Shown in pieces: positions 1 through 7,175 of a stretch of DNA of 37,320 nt. Every line of letters begins with the position of its first letter. Position 1 is the first letter of the stretch. A program made the position numbers and the translations under genes. The notes beneath the pieces are model-generated. The model searched no databases. It worked only from the letters and a program-made list of their open reading frames with translations, and was not told the DNA's origin. Source of the DNA: Lachnospiraceae bacterium UBA3732 (GTDB taxonomy: Bacteria; Bacillota; Clostridia; Lachnospirales; Lachnospiraceae); NCBI GenBank assembly GCA_002372545.1, contig DFHD01000113.1, positions 1 through 37,320 of the forward strand, read 5' to 3'.

Positions 1-153
1 CGGCCTATGCAGCAGAACATGGGGCAGGCGAGACCGCAAAACCAGCCCATGCAAAACCAGCGGCCTATGCAGCAGAACATGGGGCAGGCGAGACCGCAGA
101 ACCAGCCGATGCAGAATCAACGGCCTATGCAGCAGAACATTGGTCAGGCGAGA
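1..153 (+). repeat. 60-base tandem repeat inside a coding region
   Basis: Units at 1-60 and 61-120 are nearly identical (a few single-base differences), and a third unit at 121-153 is partial. The repeats keep the reading frame and encode a 20-residue Gln/Pro/Met-rich unit. Two shorter 30-base units encoding RQMAPGQQPA/V follow at about 154-213. The array may extend left of the window. Confidence 0.9.
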
Positions 154-318
154 CAGATGGCACCCGGACAGCAGCCGGCGCAAAGACAGATGGCACCCGG
201 ACAGCAGCCGGTACAGAGACAGATGCCGCCTGCGAAAAAGTCAAACCTGCCCTGGATCATTATGATCGTTCTGGGTCTTATCGTGATCGCAGGAGCGGTA
301 TGCTATTTTCTTATTTGA
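1..318 (+). CDS. C-terminal part of a Gln/Pro/Met-repeat tail-anchored membrane protein (5' truncated by window)
   Basis: The reading frame is open from base 1, so the true start lies outside the window. What remains is about 105 residues. It consists of a low-complexity region rich in Gln, Pro, Met, Asn and Arg, made of 20-residue repeats (RPMQQNMGQARPQNQPMQNQ type), then shorter MAPGQQP repeats, a basic PPAKKS stretch and one hydrophobic helix of about 20 residues that ends at the C-terminus. This is the layout of a cytoplasmic protein held in the membrane by a C-terminal anchor. Similar Clostridia proteins often start with a zinc ribbon, but that part is not visible here. The next gene, a zinc-ribbon kinase, begins 24 bases downstream and is probably in the same operon. 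The function is unknown. Confidence 0.75.
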   Translation, partial: RPMQQNMGQARPQNQPMQNQRPMQQNMGQARPQNQPMQNQRPMQQNIGQARQMAPGQQPAQRQMAPGQQPVQRQMPPAKKSNLPWIIMIVLGLIVIAGAVCYFLI

Positions 319-342
319 ACATAAACCTGAAGGAGTAAATAT

Positions 343-2292
343 ATGTATTGCAGGACATGCGGAGCAGAGCTTCGGCCCGGGGATATTTTCTGCGGCATAT
401 GCGGATCCAGAACCGGAAATCCGACAGCTTCTGACATAGGGGAAAGATCGGAATCGGTCCTTGCAGCAGCAAAGCAGCAGATGATGCAGGGTGCGCCGAC
501 CACCAGCGATATCCTGTCCATCTCCAGCGTCCTGGAGACGGCGGGAGAGGTGGAAGAAGGCGGAACGGTTCTTCTTGAGGAGCCCGGAGGAGTGATCCCC
601 GGCGTAAACGATACGGATACAGCGGGGACACTTGGCTTTGTTGACCGGAGTATGTCTCTTCAGACCGGCGGAAGTGGTTCCTCGGGACAGGGCAGATCAT
701 ATCCCGGGAAGGCAAGTGAAACAGATGAAAGCGGAAAGGTCGAGATCCCCGGCCTTTGGGCTGAATGGAAGGTAAAGGAAAGGATCGGACAGGGCTCCTT
801 CGGTACGGTTTACCGTATTGAAAAGCAGGACTTCGGCCGTTCGGTTTCCTCCGCGCTGAAGGTTATCTCTATTCCGCAAAACCGGGCGGATATCGATTCC
901 TTATACAGCGAGGGGATGTCCACGGAGGAGATTTCTCATTATTACACGGATGCCGTGCAGAAGATCGTGGATGAGTTTGACCTTATGTCCCAGCTTCGCG
1001 GTCATTCCAATATTGTGAGCTATGAGGATCATAAGGTTATTCCCAAGCCGGACGGTATCGGCTATGATATCCTGATCCGGATGGAGCTTCTCACGCCCTT
1101 TAATCAGTATCTCTGGGAAAACGGAAATGAGATCGGAAGGATGGAGGTCCTTAGGCTGGGCGTGGATATCTGCCATGCGCTGGAAGCCTGTGAGACGATG
1201 CACGTGATCCACAGAGACATCAAGCCTGAGAATCTCTTCATCCATCATCTGGGCAACTTTAAGCTGGGTGATTTCGGCGTGGCAAGGGAAATGGAAAAGA
1301 CCATGACGGTCATGTCCAAGAAGGGAACCTATTCCTATATGGCGCCGGAGGTGTATGCCGGAAAAGAGTACGACAGGACAGTGGATCTGTATTCCCTGGG
1401 GATCATGCTTTACCGGTATTTTAACGGCGGCCGGCTTCCCTTTGTGGAGCAGGGAGTGAAGGTGACGAGTGATTACCGGGAGCAGGCGCTGATGAAACGG
1501 ATCAGCGGCGTGCCGCTTCCGCCACCGCAGTATGCGAGGGAGAATATCTGGAGGGTCATTCAAAAGGCCTGTGCATTCCGGGCGGCTGACCGGTATCAGT
1601 CCGCGGAAGAAATGCGGAGAGATCTGGAGGCGGTTGCCCAGGAGGTAGCTGCCCGCGCACACGAGGAACCCGGCAGGGGAATGGAAGACGGTTTAGCTCC
1701 CGGAAAGAACAGTGCGGGAGTAACCGGAGCGAAGAAACAGGAACCTGACCGGGAGAAGATGGAAAAAAGCTGGGACAGCGCTAAGGGGCACCGGCCGGAA
1801 TATGGAAAGAAACCGGTATACGAGGGACGTCCGGTGGCGGAAGCGGAAGAGGAAAATGTTACCGTCAGCGGGATATATGGTTCGGAAAGGCCTGAGCAGC
1901 TGAACGGCCAGTCGGAGATGCGTACTGTTCTGCTCGATCCGGAAAGGGGTGGCGGAACCGGCTCCGGAGAAAAAGCTTCCGGAAACGGCAGAGAAGCGGT
2001 GAAGAGAGAAGCGGCGGCTCCCCCGAAGAAAAAGCATACGGATGTTTCCCTTTATTATTATAAGAATAATGTGAAGGAATATCCGGAAAGATCATATTTA
2101 CTGCCGGTTTTCAGTTTTATCCTGTTGGGAATAGGCCTTATCTTATGGAATGCATTGGAACACTCTTTTGCTATTACGGGGTTCACCATTTTAACGGCTC
2201 TGTTCCTTTATGTCGGCTCAAAGGTGAATTATGATTCCAAGGTTGAAGCATATATGGAAGAGTATTATCGTTGGAAAGCAATCAATAGTTGA
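343..2292 (+). CDS. Zinc-ribbon Ser/Thr protein kinase with two C-terminal membrane helices
   Basis: A 649-residue Hanks-type kinase. It opens with a zinc ribbon (C3-x2-C6 and C17-x2-C20) and an acidic linker to about residue 135. The kinase domain covers about 140-435, with glycine loop GQGSFG (149-154), ALKV lysine, HRDIKPEN catalytic loop (290-297, Asp292), DFG at 310-312 and an activation segment with a GTYSYMAPEV end. All catalytic residues are present, so it should be active. A charged linker of about 130 residues follows, then two hydrophobic helices (about 585-605 and 609-628). Both ends should therefore be cytoplasmic, with no outside sensor domain. AAGGAG lies 8 bases before the ATG. 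It is followed 8 bases later by a PP2C gene and then by a paralogous kinase. Its phosphothreonines could be read by FHA proteins such as those at 23830-31711 (inference). Confidence 0.93.
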   Translation: MYCRTCGAELRPGDIFCGICGSRTGNPTASDIGERSESVLAAAKQQMMQGAPTTSDILSISSVLETAGEVEEGGTVLLEEPGGVIPGVNDTDTAGTLGFVDRSMSLQTGGSGSSGQGRSYPGKASETDESGKVEIPGLWAEWKVKERIGQGSFGTVYRIEKQDFGRSVSSALKVISIPQNRADIDSLYSEGMSTEEISHYYTDAVQKIVDEFDLMSQLRGHSNIVSYEDHKVIPKPDGIGYDILIRMELLTPFNQYLWENGNEIGRMEVLRLGVDICHALEACETMHVIHRDIKPENLFIHHLGNFKLGDFGVAREMEKTMTVMSKKGTYSYMAPEVYAGKEYDRTVDLYSLGIMLYRYFNGGRLPFVEQGVKVTSDYREQALMKRISGVPLPPPQYARENIWRVIQKACAFRAADRYQSAEEMRRDLEAVAQEVAARAHEEPGRGMEDGLAPGKNSAGVTGAKKQEPDREKMEKSWDSAKGHRPEYGKKPVYEGRPVAEAEEENVTVSGIYGSERPEQLNGQSEMRTVLLDPERGGGTGSGEKASGNGREAVKREAAAPPKKKHTDVSLYYYKNNVKEYPERSYLLPVFSFILLGIGLILWNALEHSFAITGFTILTALFLYVGSKVNYDSKVEAYMEEYYRWKAINS

Positions 2293-2300
2293 GGTAGAAC

Positions 2301-3086
2301 ATGAAGAAAGCCAGTCTTACTGCTTATGCGGTAACCGATGTAGGACGTGTCAGAAAGAATAACGAAGACAATTTCTACGTGAACGGGTTTTATAAAACCG
2401 ATACGGCCATGAACGATCTGGAATATGAAGATCGGCCGAATATCTCCGAAGGGTTCTTTGCTGTCTGCGACGGCATGGGCGGAGAGGATAACGGTGAGGC
2501 AGCATCGCTTTACGCGGTTTCCGTGATGAAGGAATATCAGAAGGCGTTTCGGAAGGATTTCGAAGAAGCGGCTCAGGCCTATGTGGAGGCGGCCAATGAC
2601 AGGATCTGTCAGGATATGCGGGCCTATTCCGTTCGTATGGGCTCTACGGTTGCGGGTCTTTATATCCGGAACGGCGTGGCCAGAAGCTTTAACTGCGGGG
2701 ACAGCCGGATCTATCTGCAGCATGAGGGGCAGCTGTTCATGATCACTCATGATCATACCCGTGCCCAGCAGCTTGTGGATGCGGGACTCCTTGCGCCGGA
2801 GGATATGAACAGCCATAAGGGCAAGCATCAGCTGACGCTTCATCTGGGAATCTACCCGGAGGAGTGCGTGATCACGCCGAATATCTCCAGCCCCTTTGAG
2901 GTGGTTGCCGGAGATATGATCCTGATCTGCAGCGACGGTGTGACGGATATGCTTACGGATGAGGATATCAACCGGATCATGAACCCTGAGGAGACCGCTG
3001 CGAAAAATGCGGTGGAGATCGTGGAATGGGCGCTGGAACGCGGCGGACGGGATAATACGACGGCCGTTGTCATCTCGGTATCTTGA
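2301..3086 (+). CDS. PP2C-family Ser/Thr protein phosphatase
   Basis: A 261-residue, single-domain, soluble PPM/PP2C phosphatase, the usual length for bacterial Stp/PrpC enzymes. The metal-binding motifs are intact: NNED near residues 20-23, DGMGG at 57-61, a GDSR motif mid-protein, SDGVTD with Asp212, and GRDNTT with Asp251. It should remove phosphate from Ser/Thr in a Mn/Mg-dependent way. It sits between two Hanks-type kinases with gaps of 8 and 14 bases, so the three are almost certainly one operon, and the phosphatase is expected to reverse the action of both kinases on themselves and their targets. The start is supported by GAGG upstream. No membrane segment or extra domain is seen. Confidence 0.95.
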   Translation: MKKASLTAYAVTDVGRVRKNNEDNFYVNGFYKTDTAMNDLEYEDRPNISEGFFAVCDGMGGEDNGEAASLYAVSVMKEYQKAFRKDFEEAAQAYVEAANDRICQDMRAYSVRMGSTVAGLYIRNGVARSFNCGDSRIYLQHEGQLFMITHDHTRAQQLVDAGLLAPEDMNSHKGKHQLTLHLGIYPEECVITPNISSPFEVVAGDMILICSDGVTDMLTDEDINRIMNPEETAAKNAVEIVEWALERGGRDNTTAVVISVS

Positions 3087-3100
3087 TTTTGGAGTAGAAC

Positions 3101-4783
3101 ATGGAAGATATTTATGGAATTTGGCCGGAATGGAATGTTGTCCAGAAGATCGGACAGGGCTCCTTCGGTTCTGTATATGAGATCGAGAGGAATGATTTCG
3201 GAAATGTCATGCATTCGGCGCTGAAGGTTCTTTCCGTCCCGCAGAATCCGGGAGATGTGGAAGCGCTGGTCAGTGAGGGAATGTCCGGCGCGGAGATCAG
3301 GGATTATTACTCAAGCGTTGTGCTGGATCTTGTGGAGGAGTTCAAGCTGATGGCGGAGCTCCGCGGTCACACCAATATAGTAAGCTATGAGGATCATAAG
3401 GTGGTGGAGCATCCGGACGGCATCGGCTGCGACATCCTGATCCGGATGGAGCTGCTCACCCCCTTTTATACCTATCTGAAGATGCACGGAAACGACATCT
3501 ATCAGTCTGATGTGCTGAAGCTGGGTATCGATATCTGCCGCGCTTTGGAGGTCTGCGAGAATTATAAGATCATTCACCGGGATATCAAGCCGGAAAACAT
3601 CTTTGTGAATGACCGGGGTGATTTTAAGCTGGGCGACTTCGGCGTGGCGAGGGAAATGGACAAGACCATGTCCATGATGTCGAAAAAGGGCACCTACTCC
3701 TACATGGCGCCGGAGGTCTTTCTGGGAGAGGAATATGATGCCACGGTGGATATTTATTCTCTGGGCATCGTGATGTATAAATATTTCAATGAGGGACGGC
3801 TTCCCTTTGTGGAGCGTTCCGGTTCGGTTTCCAGTGAATACAGACAGAATGCCATGATGCGGCGGATCAAGGGCGAGCCGCTGCCTCCGCCGTCCCAGGC
3901 GGATCCGGATCTTGCCGCAGTGATCCTGAAGGCCTGTGCGCCGAGGCCGGCTGATCGTTTTCGCACGGCGGCGGAATTCCGGCGGAATCTGGAAAGCATT
4001 CTGGAAAGCGGCGTCAGCCTGCTGAATATGCAGGGAGAAACCTATCAGCGGATGACGGAAGTCCAGACACCGGCCTTTGCCCGGGAAACGGGATACCGGG
4101 GCTATGGCGCAGTGCAGTCTGTTACCGAACCGGTGATCCCGAGCGCACCGCCCATGCCTTCTCCGGCGCCCCGTACGGAGCCGAAGAAGAAAAGCATGGC
4201 TCCGCTGATCGTATTTCTTGTGCTGGCCATCATTGGCGTTATGGGGATTGCCGGGTATTTATACTGGAAGGGCAGCAAAGAAGAGGATGAGGAAGGCGCC
4301 GGTGCAGTGACGGACGAAAGCACAGTAACGGAAACGGTTGTTACGGAGGAGAAGAAGGCCGCAACGATCGCGGAGGATGGCTCTCTTGTGGGAGAGAATT
4401 ACAGCTTTAAGCTGCTGAAACAGACCATCTCGGCGACGATCGCTCCGGTGGACACCTCCGGCGAATATACATATTACTCTCCTTCAGAAGATAAGCATGT
4501 ATATATCGATCTGCAGTTTTCGGTAACGCATACCGGGACAAAAACCTATTCCTGGAGCAGTCTGATGCGGCTCGATTCCATCAGTCCCGAAATGGAATCC
4601 ACGGCAACCTGGTTCATTTCAAAGGGAAAGAGTCTTACCCAGTGCGGTTCGGAGACGGCTATGCCTGATGGTTCAGAGGTCGTGCACTTTGCCGTTGTGG
4701 TGCCGGAGAGCGTTATGTATACGGATAATGTGAAGGTAAAGCTCATTCTGGACGGGGCAGGCTGTACCGTAAATGTGGAGTGA
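3101..4783 (+). CDS. Transmembrane Ser/Thr protein kinase with a non-PASTA extracytoplasmic domain
   Basis: A 560-residue receptor-type kinase. The kinase domain (about residues 8-295) has GQGSFG at 18-23, HRD at 159-161 followed by IKPEN, DFG at 179-181 and the same KKGTYSYMAPEV activation segment as the kinase at 343, to which it is clearly paralogous. A Pro-rich linker leads to one membrane helix (about 366-390), an acidic Glu/Thr stretch, and about 135 outside residues rich in beta-strand-like Thr/Ser/Val pattern. That last domain resembles the Ig-like DUF4352 class, but I see no firm signature. It is not a PASTA repeat, so muropeptide sensing as in PrkC/PknB should not be assumed. GGAG precedes the ATG. 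The gene follows the phosphatase by 14 bases and the epimerase follows 25 bases later. Confidence 0.93.
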   Translation: MEDIYGIWPEWNVVQKIGQGSFGSVYEIERNDFGNVMHSALKVLSVPQNPGDVEALVSEGMSGAEIRDYYSSVVLDLVEEFKLMAELRGHTNIVSYEDHKVVEHPDGIGCDILIRMELLTPFYTYLKMHGNDIYQSDVLKLGIDICRALEVCENYKIIHRDIKPENIFVNDRGDFKLGDFGVAREMDKTMSMMSKKGTYSYMAPEVFLGEEYDATVDIYSLGIVMYKYFNEGRLPFVERSGSVSSEYRQNAMMRRIKGEPLPPPSQADPDLAAVILKACAPRPADRFRTAAEFRRNLESILESGVSLLNMQGETYQRMTEVQTPAFARETGYRGYGAVQSVTEPVIPSAPPMPSPAPRTEPKKKSMAPLIVFLVLAIIGVMGIAGYLYWKGSKEEDEEGAGAVTDESTVTETVVTEEKKAATIAEDGSLVGENYSFKLLKQTISATIAPVDTSGEYTYYSPSEDKHVYIDLQFSVTHTGTKTYSWSSLMRLDSISPEMESTATWFISKGKSLTQCGSETAMPDGSEVVHFAVVVPESVMYTDNVKVKLILDGAGCTVNVE

Positions 4784-4808
4784 GCCGGAAAGATACAGGG
4801 AGGCGTAA

Positions 4809-5738
4809 ATGGCGGAGAAGAAAAAGAAGCTTCTGATCACCGGTCCCAGCGGGGCGGTGGGTAGAGCGCTGGTCAGTCTTGCTGCAGAAAGAGGCTGGGA
4901 GGTTACTGTTTTTCTTCATCCGGGCTCTGCCAGAAATGACGGGCTGGAAAAGCTTCCCGGTCTTCGGGTGATCCGGGCGGAGCTTTCGGATTATGCCGGA
5001 CTTAATGTGGATACGACCGGGCCGCAGGATGCTGTGGTTCATCTTGCCTGGGCCGGAACGACCGGAGAGGCAAGAAATGATGCCGGCCTTCAGCTGAAAA
5101 ATGTGGAATATACACTGGACGCCGTCCGGATGGCCAAAAGGATCGGAGCAAAGTGCTTTCTGGGAGCGGGCTCCCAGGCAGAGTATGGTATTACAGATCA
5201 GGTGCTTACGCCTTCGCTTAAGGTAAATCCGGTCACCGGCTACGGGATAGCCAAATATACAGCAGGAAAGCTTGGCACAATGCTGGCGGAAAAGCTGGAT
5301 ATCCGGTTTAACTGGATCCGTATTCTCTCGGTCTACGGACCGGATGACCGGCCGGATTCCCTGATCTCCTATGTCATAAAAACTCTTGCGGAGGGAAAGC
5401 GGCCGGAGCTTTCTCCATGCACGCAGATCTGGGATTATCTGTACAGCCGGGATGCGGCTGCTGCCTTTCTGGCCTGCGCTGACCGCGGAAAGCAGGGAAA
5501 GACTTATGTGATCGGAAGCGGAGAGAGAAGAACTCTTCGGGATTATGTGGAGGAGATCCGGAATCTGACCGCACCGGATATGGATCTTATATACGGGGAA
5601 AGAGCGTTTTATCCGGGGCAGCCCATGTTCCTTTCGGCGGACATCTCGGAGATCAGATCCGATACCGGCTGGGAGCCGGAAACCTCCTTCCGGGAAGGCA
5701 TCCTCCAGGTACAGAAAAAGCTTGCAAAAATACAGTAA
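4809..5738 (+). CDS. NAD(P)-dependent epimerase/dehydratase family protein (extended SDR)
   Basis: A 309-residue extended short-chain dehydrogenase, the normal size for nucleotide-sugar epimerases and dehydratases. The Rossmann nucleotide-binding loop is GPSGAVG (residues 12-18). The active-site pair is Y145-x3-K149, preceded by a GAGSQAEYG strand that supplies the usual Ser/Thr. The substrate cannot be told from sequence; sugar-nucleotide or cell-envelope precursors are the common ones. GGGAGG lies just before the ATG, and the gene is 25 bases behind the kinase operon, so it is probably co-transcribed. Its last codons overlap the -35 box of the 6S RNA promoter. Confidence 0.88.
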   Translation: MAEKKKKLLITGPSGAVGRALVSLAAERGWEVTVFLHPGSARNDGLEKLPGLRVIRAELSDYAGLNVDTTGPQDAVVHLAWAGTTGEARNDAGLQLKNVEYTLDAVRMAKRIGAKCFLGAGSQAEYGITDQVLTPSLKVNPVTGYGIAKYTAGKLGTMLAEKLDIRFNWIRILSVYGPDDRPDSLISYVIKTLAEGKRPELSPCTQIWDYLYSRDAAAAFLACADRGKQGKTYVIGSGERRTLRDYVEEIRNLTAPDMDLIYGERAFYPGQPMFLSADISEIRSDTGWEPETSFREGILQVQKKLAKIQ

Positions 5739-5750
5739 ATAGGCTATAAT
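5722..5750 (+). promoter_or_regulatory. Housekeeping promoter of the 6S RNA
   Basis: TTGCAA at 5722-5727 and a perfect TATAAT at 5745-5750, spaced by 17 bases. The -35 box lies inside the end of the epimerase gene (stop at 5736-5738). Transcription should begin near 5757. Confidence 0.8.
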
Positions 5751-5756
5751 AGGTTT

Positions 5757-6002
5757 ATCTTATATAAGACGAAAATCATTGTAGTAAATATCTGGGATGT
5801 TCGATAACTTTTGCATATTTTGAACCTACATCTAATTACAGGGAATCACTGCTAAGCAGTCGGATGACCGGCCTCCTCCGAGTGGACTTCAGAAGGCTGT
5901 TTGAGGATACCCACCTGACTTCGCTAGGAGTCAGAACGTAAAAGCCGGCATCTTGGATATTTACTATATGATCTGAAACAGCAGCGAGAGTTGCTGTTTT
6001 TT
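5757..6002 (+). ncRNA. ssrS: 6S RNA (RNA polymerase regulator)
   Basis: There is no credible ORF here, but a strongly structured RNA. A 17-pair closing stem (5783-5799 with 5949-5965, three G-U pairs, no mismatch) encloses a bulged, mostly unpaired interior with the segment GAACCTACA...AGGGA on the 5' side and GAGGATACCCACCTG on the 3' side, as in Firmicutes 6S RNAs, plus an inner G/C-rich hairpin. 6S RNA mimics an open promoter and binds sigma-A RNA polymerase in stationary phase. A consensus promoter lies upstream and an intrinsic terminator at the end. The exact 5' end is estimated. Identification rests on memory of the family and on structure, not on a covariance search. Confidence 0.8.
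5976..6002 (+). terminator. Intrinsic terminator of the 6S RNA
   Basis: AAACAGCAGC (5976-5985) pairs with GTTGCTGTTT (5990-5999) around a GAGA loop, with one G-U pair, followed by a run of T to 6002. Confidence 0.85.
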
Positions 6003-6020
6003 CATATATGCGGTTATATA
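5992..6020 (+). promoter_or_regulatory. Possible promoter for the YihY-family gene
   Basis: TTGCTG (5992-5997) and TATATA (6015-6020) with 17-base spacing, just before the coding start at 6063. It overlaps the 6S terminator. Both boxes match the consensus only in part. Confidence 0.35.
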
Positions 6021-6062
6021 ACCATTGGATTGAACAGATGGATTTTGGGAGAAGAGTGGTCG

Positions 6063-7175
6063 ATGAGTCAGACAGGTGAACCCAAAACTGAACAGCAGGA
6101 GCAGGAGGAGAAAATCCTGCGCCCGGATTTCCGGCATGAAGGGGAACTGAGGAGAAAGCTTCTGCAGGACCTGATCGACTGGGAAAAGGAGCATCCGGAG
6201 GCTGTATCGGCCTACGAAGAGGAACAGGAGGCTCTAAGGGAAGAGGAACTCGAGCGTCAGTCGAAGCTTCTTTACAAGCTCGGGGAAAAGATCAGATACC
6301 GGGCCGGGAGCATCAGAGAATTTGTGGAGGATATCCAGGATGAACATATCGGTGCCTTTGCCGGGCAGAGTACATTCTTTATTTTCCTTTCCTTTTTTCC
6401 GCTTATTTCCGTTATTCTGACCATTGTCCGGATCCTTCCCTTTACGGAGGAGGAGCTGGTGAATATGGTTTACCAGGTCTTTCCGGAACAGTTCCGCGTT
6501 TATGTTGCCGACATGATCAATGATATCTACCGGAATACCTCGGGTTCGGTTGCCCTGATCTCTGTGGTTCTGGCTGTCTGGTCCGCGGCAAAGGGGATCA
6601 TGTCCATTCGCAGCGGTCTCAATGAGGTGTATCGTTCGAGAGAAAAGAAAAACTATTTTATGATCCGCGGGATCAGCTCCATTTATACCATTCTGGTGAT
6701 CCTGCTGATCATCGTCATGATCCCGCTGAACGTCTTCGGCCGGCAGATCTTTCATTACATCAATAAAAACTTCATGGATTTCAGTAACTTTACGTATTTC
6801 ATCTTCGGCCTGCGGACCGTTGCCTCTTTTGTTGCGCTCTTCCTTGTTTTCTGGATCATGTATACGCTGATTCCCAACAGAAAGCTGAGGTTCAGACGAC
6901 AAATGCCCGGTGCGTTTTTCACAGCGGGCATCTGGATGCTTATGACTAAGCTTTTGTCTGTTTACTTTTCACGGTTTATGACCAAGTCCTATATGTACGG
7001 CTCGCTGACAACCGTGGTGCTGATCCTGTTCTGGATGTACTGGCTGATCTACTTCCTGTTTGTCGGTGCGGAGATCAACGAGTATCTGTACAGGGAGAGG
7101 AAAAAATCCGGAAAATATCTGGATGATGTTAAGATCCGGAAACGGAGGAGGAAAGAAGCTGCTCAGCAGCCTTAA
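6063..7175 (+). CDS. YihY/BrkB-family integral membrane protein
   Basis: A 370-residue protein of the YihY/virulence factor BrkB family (once called RNase BN). A charged, Glu-rich N-terminal region of about 90 residues is followed by roughly six hydrophobic helices, with family-like patterns such as AAKGIMSIRSGLNEVYR and a helix with LFWMYWLIYFLFVGAEINE near the end, then a very basic tail. The family's substrate is not settled, so I give no reaction. The start is taken at ATG 6063 because GGGAG lies 10 bases upstream. A longer frame would begin inside the 6S terminator and has no ribosome site. The last 47 bases overlap the 3' end of gltX on the other strand. Confidence 0.88.
   Translation: MSQTGEPKTEQQEQEEKILRPDFRHEGELRRKLLQDLIDWEKEHPEAVSAYEEEQEALREEELERQSKLLYKLGEKIRYRAGSIREFVEDIQDEHIGAFAGQSTFFIFLSFFPLISVILTIVRILPFTEEELVNMVYQVFPEQFRVYVADMINDIYRNTSGSVALISVVLAVWSAAKGIMSIRSGLNEVYRSREKKNYFMIRGISSIYTILVILLIIVMIPLNVFGRQIFHYINKNFMDFSNFTYFIFGLRTVASFVALFLVFWIMYTLIPNRKLRFRRQMPGAFFTAGIWMLMTKLLSVYFSRFMTKSYMYGSLTTVVLILFWMYWLIYFLFVGAEINEYLYRERKKSGKYLDDVKIRKRRRKEAAQQP

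Noticed and set aside
5991..6062. Longer start for the YihY-family protein at 5991
   Set aside because: It would begin inside the 6S terminator and has no ribosome site. ATG 6063 has GGGAG at the right distance.
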